Source of the DNA: Patiria miniata
Lineage: Eukaryota; Echinodermata; Asteroidea; Valvatida; Asterinidae
Length of the DNA: 64,000 nt
Direction: 5' to 3'
NCBI RefSeq assembly: GCF_015706575.1
Contig: NW_024037064.1
Span: forward strand, 8,595,606 to 8,659,605
Both the position numbers and the translations under genes were made by a program. Under the pieces are notes generated by a model that saw nothing but the letters and a program-made list of their open reading frames with translations, was not told where the DNA came from and made no database searches. Shown piece after piece: positions 62,201-64,000 of this stretch; position 1 is the first letter of the stretch, and every line of letters begins with the position of its first letter.

Positions 62201-62681
62201 TTCCGCCGCAACTGTAGCAATCAAGAAGGATGGAACTATCCTGGTGGGTTTCAACATAACTCATCTGTATAATGAACACAGACCCAGTGATGGTAAGCTC
62301 CTACGCACCATACCGACAAATATTATCCCTCATCGTCTTGCTGCCGACAGCAAAGGTCGAGTTTTCATCAGTTGTGGGTCGCATGGGAGCGTGGAAGTTA
62401 CTGATGGAAATGGCGTTACATTATTCACCATAACACCCAGAATAGACGGACAATCAGGATTAGGGTGCGGAGGTGTAGTGAGTGATAGCTCTGGGATCTA
62501 TGTTGGTGCATGTTCGCGTGTAAACATGTACACTGCTCATATTCACCACTATGACCTCGATGGCAGGTTTCTTGATTGCGTGGCTCAGGGTCTGTATAAC
62601 CCAACTAGAATCGCTTTCACAGCAGATGGGCAGATGGCAGTGGCTGACCAGAACTCAATCAAGATATATCGTAAAGTTTGA
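59278..62681 (+). CDS. NHL-repeat protein with four basic modules (gene C)
   Basis: Six coding exons: 59278-59322, 59547-59672, 60208-60333, 60630-60746, 61189-61366 and 62047-62681, giving 408 aa. Layout and phases match gene B. Differences from B: the first donor is GTATGA instead of GTAAGA; the fifth exon is 6 bases shorter (178 against 184, so two residues lost, since gene A also has 184); the last exon is 9 bases shorter, in the blade before HIHHYDLDGRF (CSRVNMYTAHIHHY). Residues 1-15 are MPGKRRAKRGGIKPR; the two 42-residue modules carry TPGSTMRPKRPRRC and RPGPTMRPKRSRRC. All differences keep the frame, so the gene looks functional. Role unknown, as for gene B. Confidence 0.85.
59886..59917. 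repeat. Perfect 14-bp intronic hairpin in gene C
   Basis: Identical to 52281-52312 in gene B: stem CATTAGGGAGACAT, loop GAAA. Confidence 0.85.
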
Positions 62682-64000
62682 AACAAAATTGCAGGAAACT
62701 ATGTGGATTTGAAATGGTCATCCAACAAAGCAATTTAGCTCAATGGTGTGTAATAAGATCGGATCCTAGAAAGGGGGAAATGACTGCTGGCAATAAACTT
62801 AAAACATTAAGTTATAATTAACGTTAAATTCAAATATACGATGTATTAACTCTAATCAGTCATTATTTATAATGATCTATAAATCACAAGTCATTTTCGC
62901 TTTTTGTACAATTTCATTGGAACACCAGGCTCATTTGGAGTGATTAATAGAGGAACAAAATACATGTAGTTTGAAAATGTAACAAACAAATCATCAATGT
63001 GCAAGATGATCCCACATTTGAAAACTTAAAATCAAAATTGTATATCGACGTGAGGAAATGAGGTTCTTTAAAAGCGACTTAATGTTTAATATTAGGTTTT
63101 CGTGGCCATTTTGAAAGACTTTTCTTTGAAATTCACCAACTATATCATTCAATTTCGTCCACGAAAAATGTCACACGCTTTTAACTGAGAAAACCAATTT
63201 AGTCATTTACCGTTCAATTTCAAAGTTTGGTCATACTCTTTAGTCACTGGGTCGAGAATATTCGTCATTACCGATCGAATTCGTCTAAGCTGCGTTTTGC
63301 CAAATTGCAGCATTCAGAGATCGAACTATGAAGTTGTTACAACTATTTAAAATTGTCAGAAATGTTCAGGAGCGAATCTATCTTAACAAAGACGAACAAA
63401 AAATGTGGGTGTAAAGACACCAATAAACATGTACATTGACGATTTTAATACAAATGGAAAGTTTTAAGTATCAATTAATGAAGTACTAATTAATGAAGTC
63501 AATGATACCAATATCTTGACACAGTAAAACTAGCAATTAGCTATAGTTTTGAGACACAAACAATTTTGCTTTTGTTAAACGCACCTCTAAACACGATCTT
63601 CTTAACATAAATAACTGAAATTGGATCATTTTTATATTGTTTACCTTTGATTAATTTTATTAACGCTCTTTGAAGTTCCTTAATTGAAAATGTGGCGATA
63701 CTTCTTTTGTATTAACACACCTGTACACGCCCATTTTGTTGCAACAGAAATGACAGACATGAGATCATTTTTATATTGTTAATCTTTGATTAATGTTAAT
63801 AACACTCTTTTAAGATCCCTAATTGTAAATGTACTGATACCTCTTGTTTGAAGTATTTTTGATGGTCTTGTAGAATAAGGAATTTGAAATTAACCAAGCA
63901 TATGCATTCTTGCATTGATATTAATCCTGGAACTTAATAAATTGAGAGACCATAATAGATAATGGCATGTCTGCTATTAGTTCATACATGTATTACCGTG
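62682..64000. other. 3' flank of gene C and start of a further repeat unit
   Basis: Up to about 63889 it copies 54965-56150 and includes the 3' UTR. At about 63950 GCTATTAGTTCAT resembles 57107-57125, so another diverged copy of the intergenic unit seems to begin before the window ends. No gene seen. Confidence 0.6.

Overview
The window looks like nuclear DNA of a marine invertebrate deuterostome (echinoderm, hemichordate or amphioxus-like; the exact group is an inference and not certain). Evidence: spliced genes with GT-AG introns and animal proteins (SDHD, PTPMT1, TRIM-NHL), AT-rich introns, an internal TTAGGG telomere-type repeat, many TACATGTA palindromes, CR1/L2-like LINE tails, tRNA-derived SINEs and a dense crowd of short inverted-repeat DNA transposons (MITEs). 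No prokaryotic operon structure, CRISPR array or rRNA is present.

Layout. 1-3.6 kb: degenerate ~1.1 kb tandem repeat. 3.6-4.75 kb: broken LTR-retrotransposon fossil. 4.75-7 kb: a decayed duplicate of part of the next gene, interrupted by a LINE tail. 8.4-11.2 kb (minus): NHL-repeat gene 'A'. 11.4-15.8 kb: non-coding, MITE-rich. 15.8-18.1 kb (plus): a complete two-exon TRIM E3 ligase with NHL repeats. 18-25 kb: MITEs. 25.3-32.75 kb (minus): four-exon PTPMT1, its introns packed with mobile DNA. 33-37 kb: nested transposons including a 2.2 kb element with eight copies of a 15-mer. 37-43 kb: mostly featureless, two MITEs. 43.5-48.24 kb (minus): four-exon SDHD. 50.8-55 kb and 57.8-62.7 kb (plus): tandem NHL genes 'B' and 'C', about 7.6-7.7 kb apart and nearly identical from just upstream of the coding part to about 1.2 kb past the stop.

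How the genes relate. Genes A, B and C form a family in which a TRIM-type NHL C-terminus is joined to a string of short, phase 0-0 exons, each coding a basic Pro/Gly/Lys/Arg-rich module in place of RING, B-boxes and coiled coil. The intron that splits the NHL domain lies at the same place and in the same phase (1) as in the neighbouring full TRIM gene, so the family most likely arose from such a gene. This is the most interesting protein-level feature here. The two housekeeping genes, PTPMT1 (cardiolipin synthesis) and SDHD (respiratory complex II), are both mitochondrial, but nothing in the sequence shows their neighbourhood is functional.

The transposon layer is unusually readable: target-site duplications of 3, 4, 6, 8 and 9 bp, TA and TTAA can be seen for separate families, and one insertion has its own empty site preserved in the partner arm of a palindrome.
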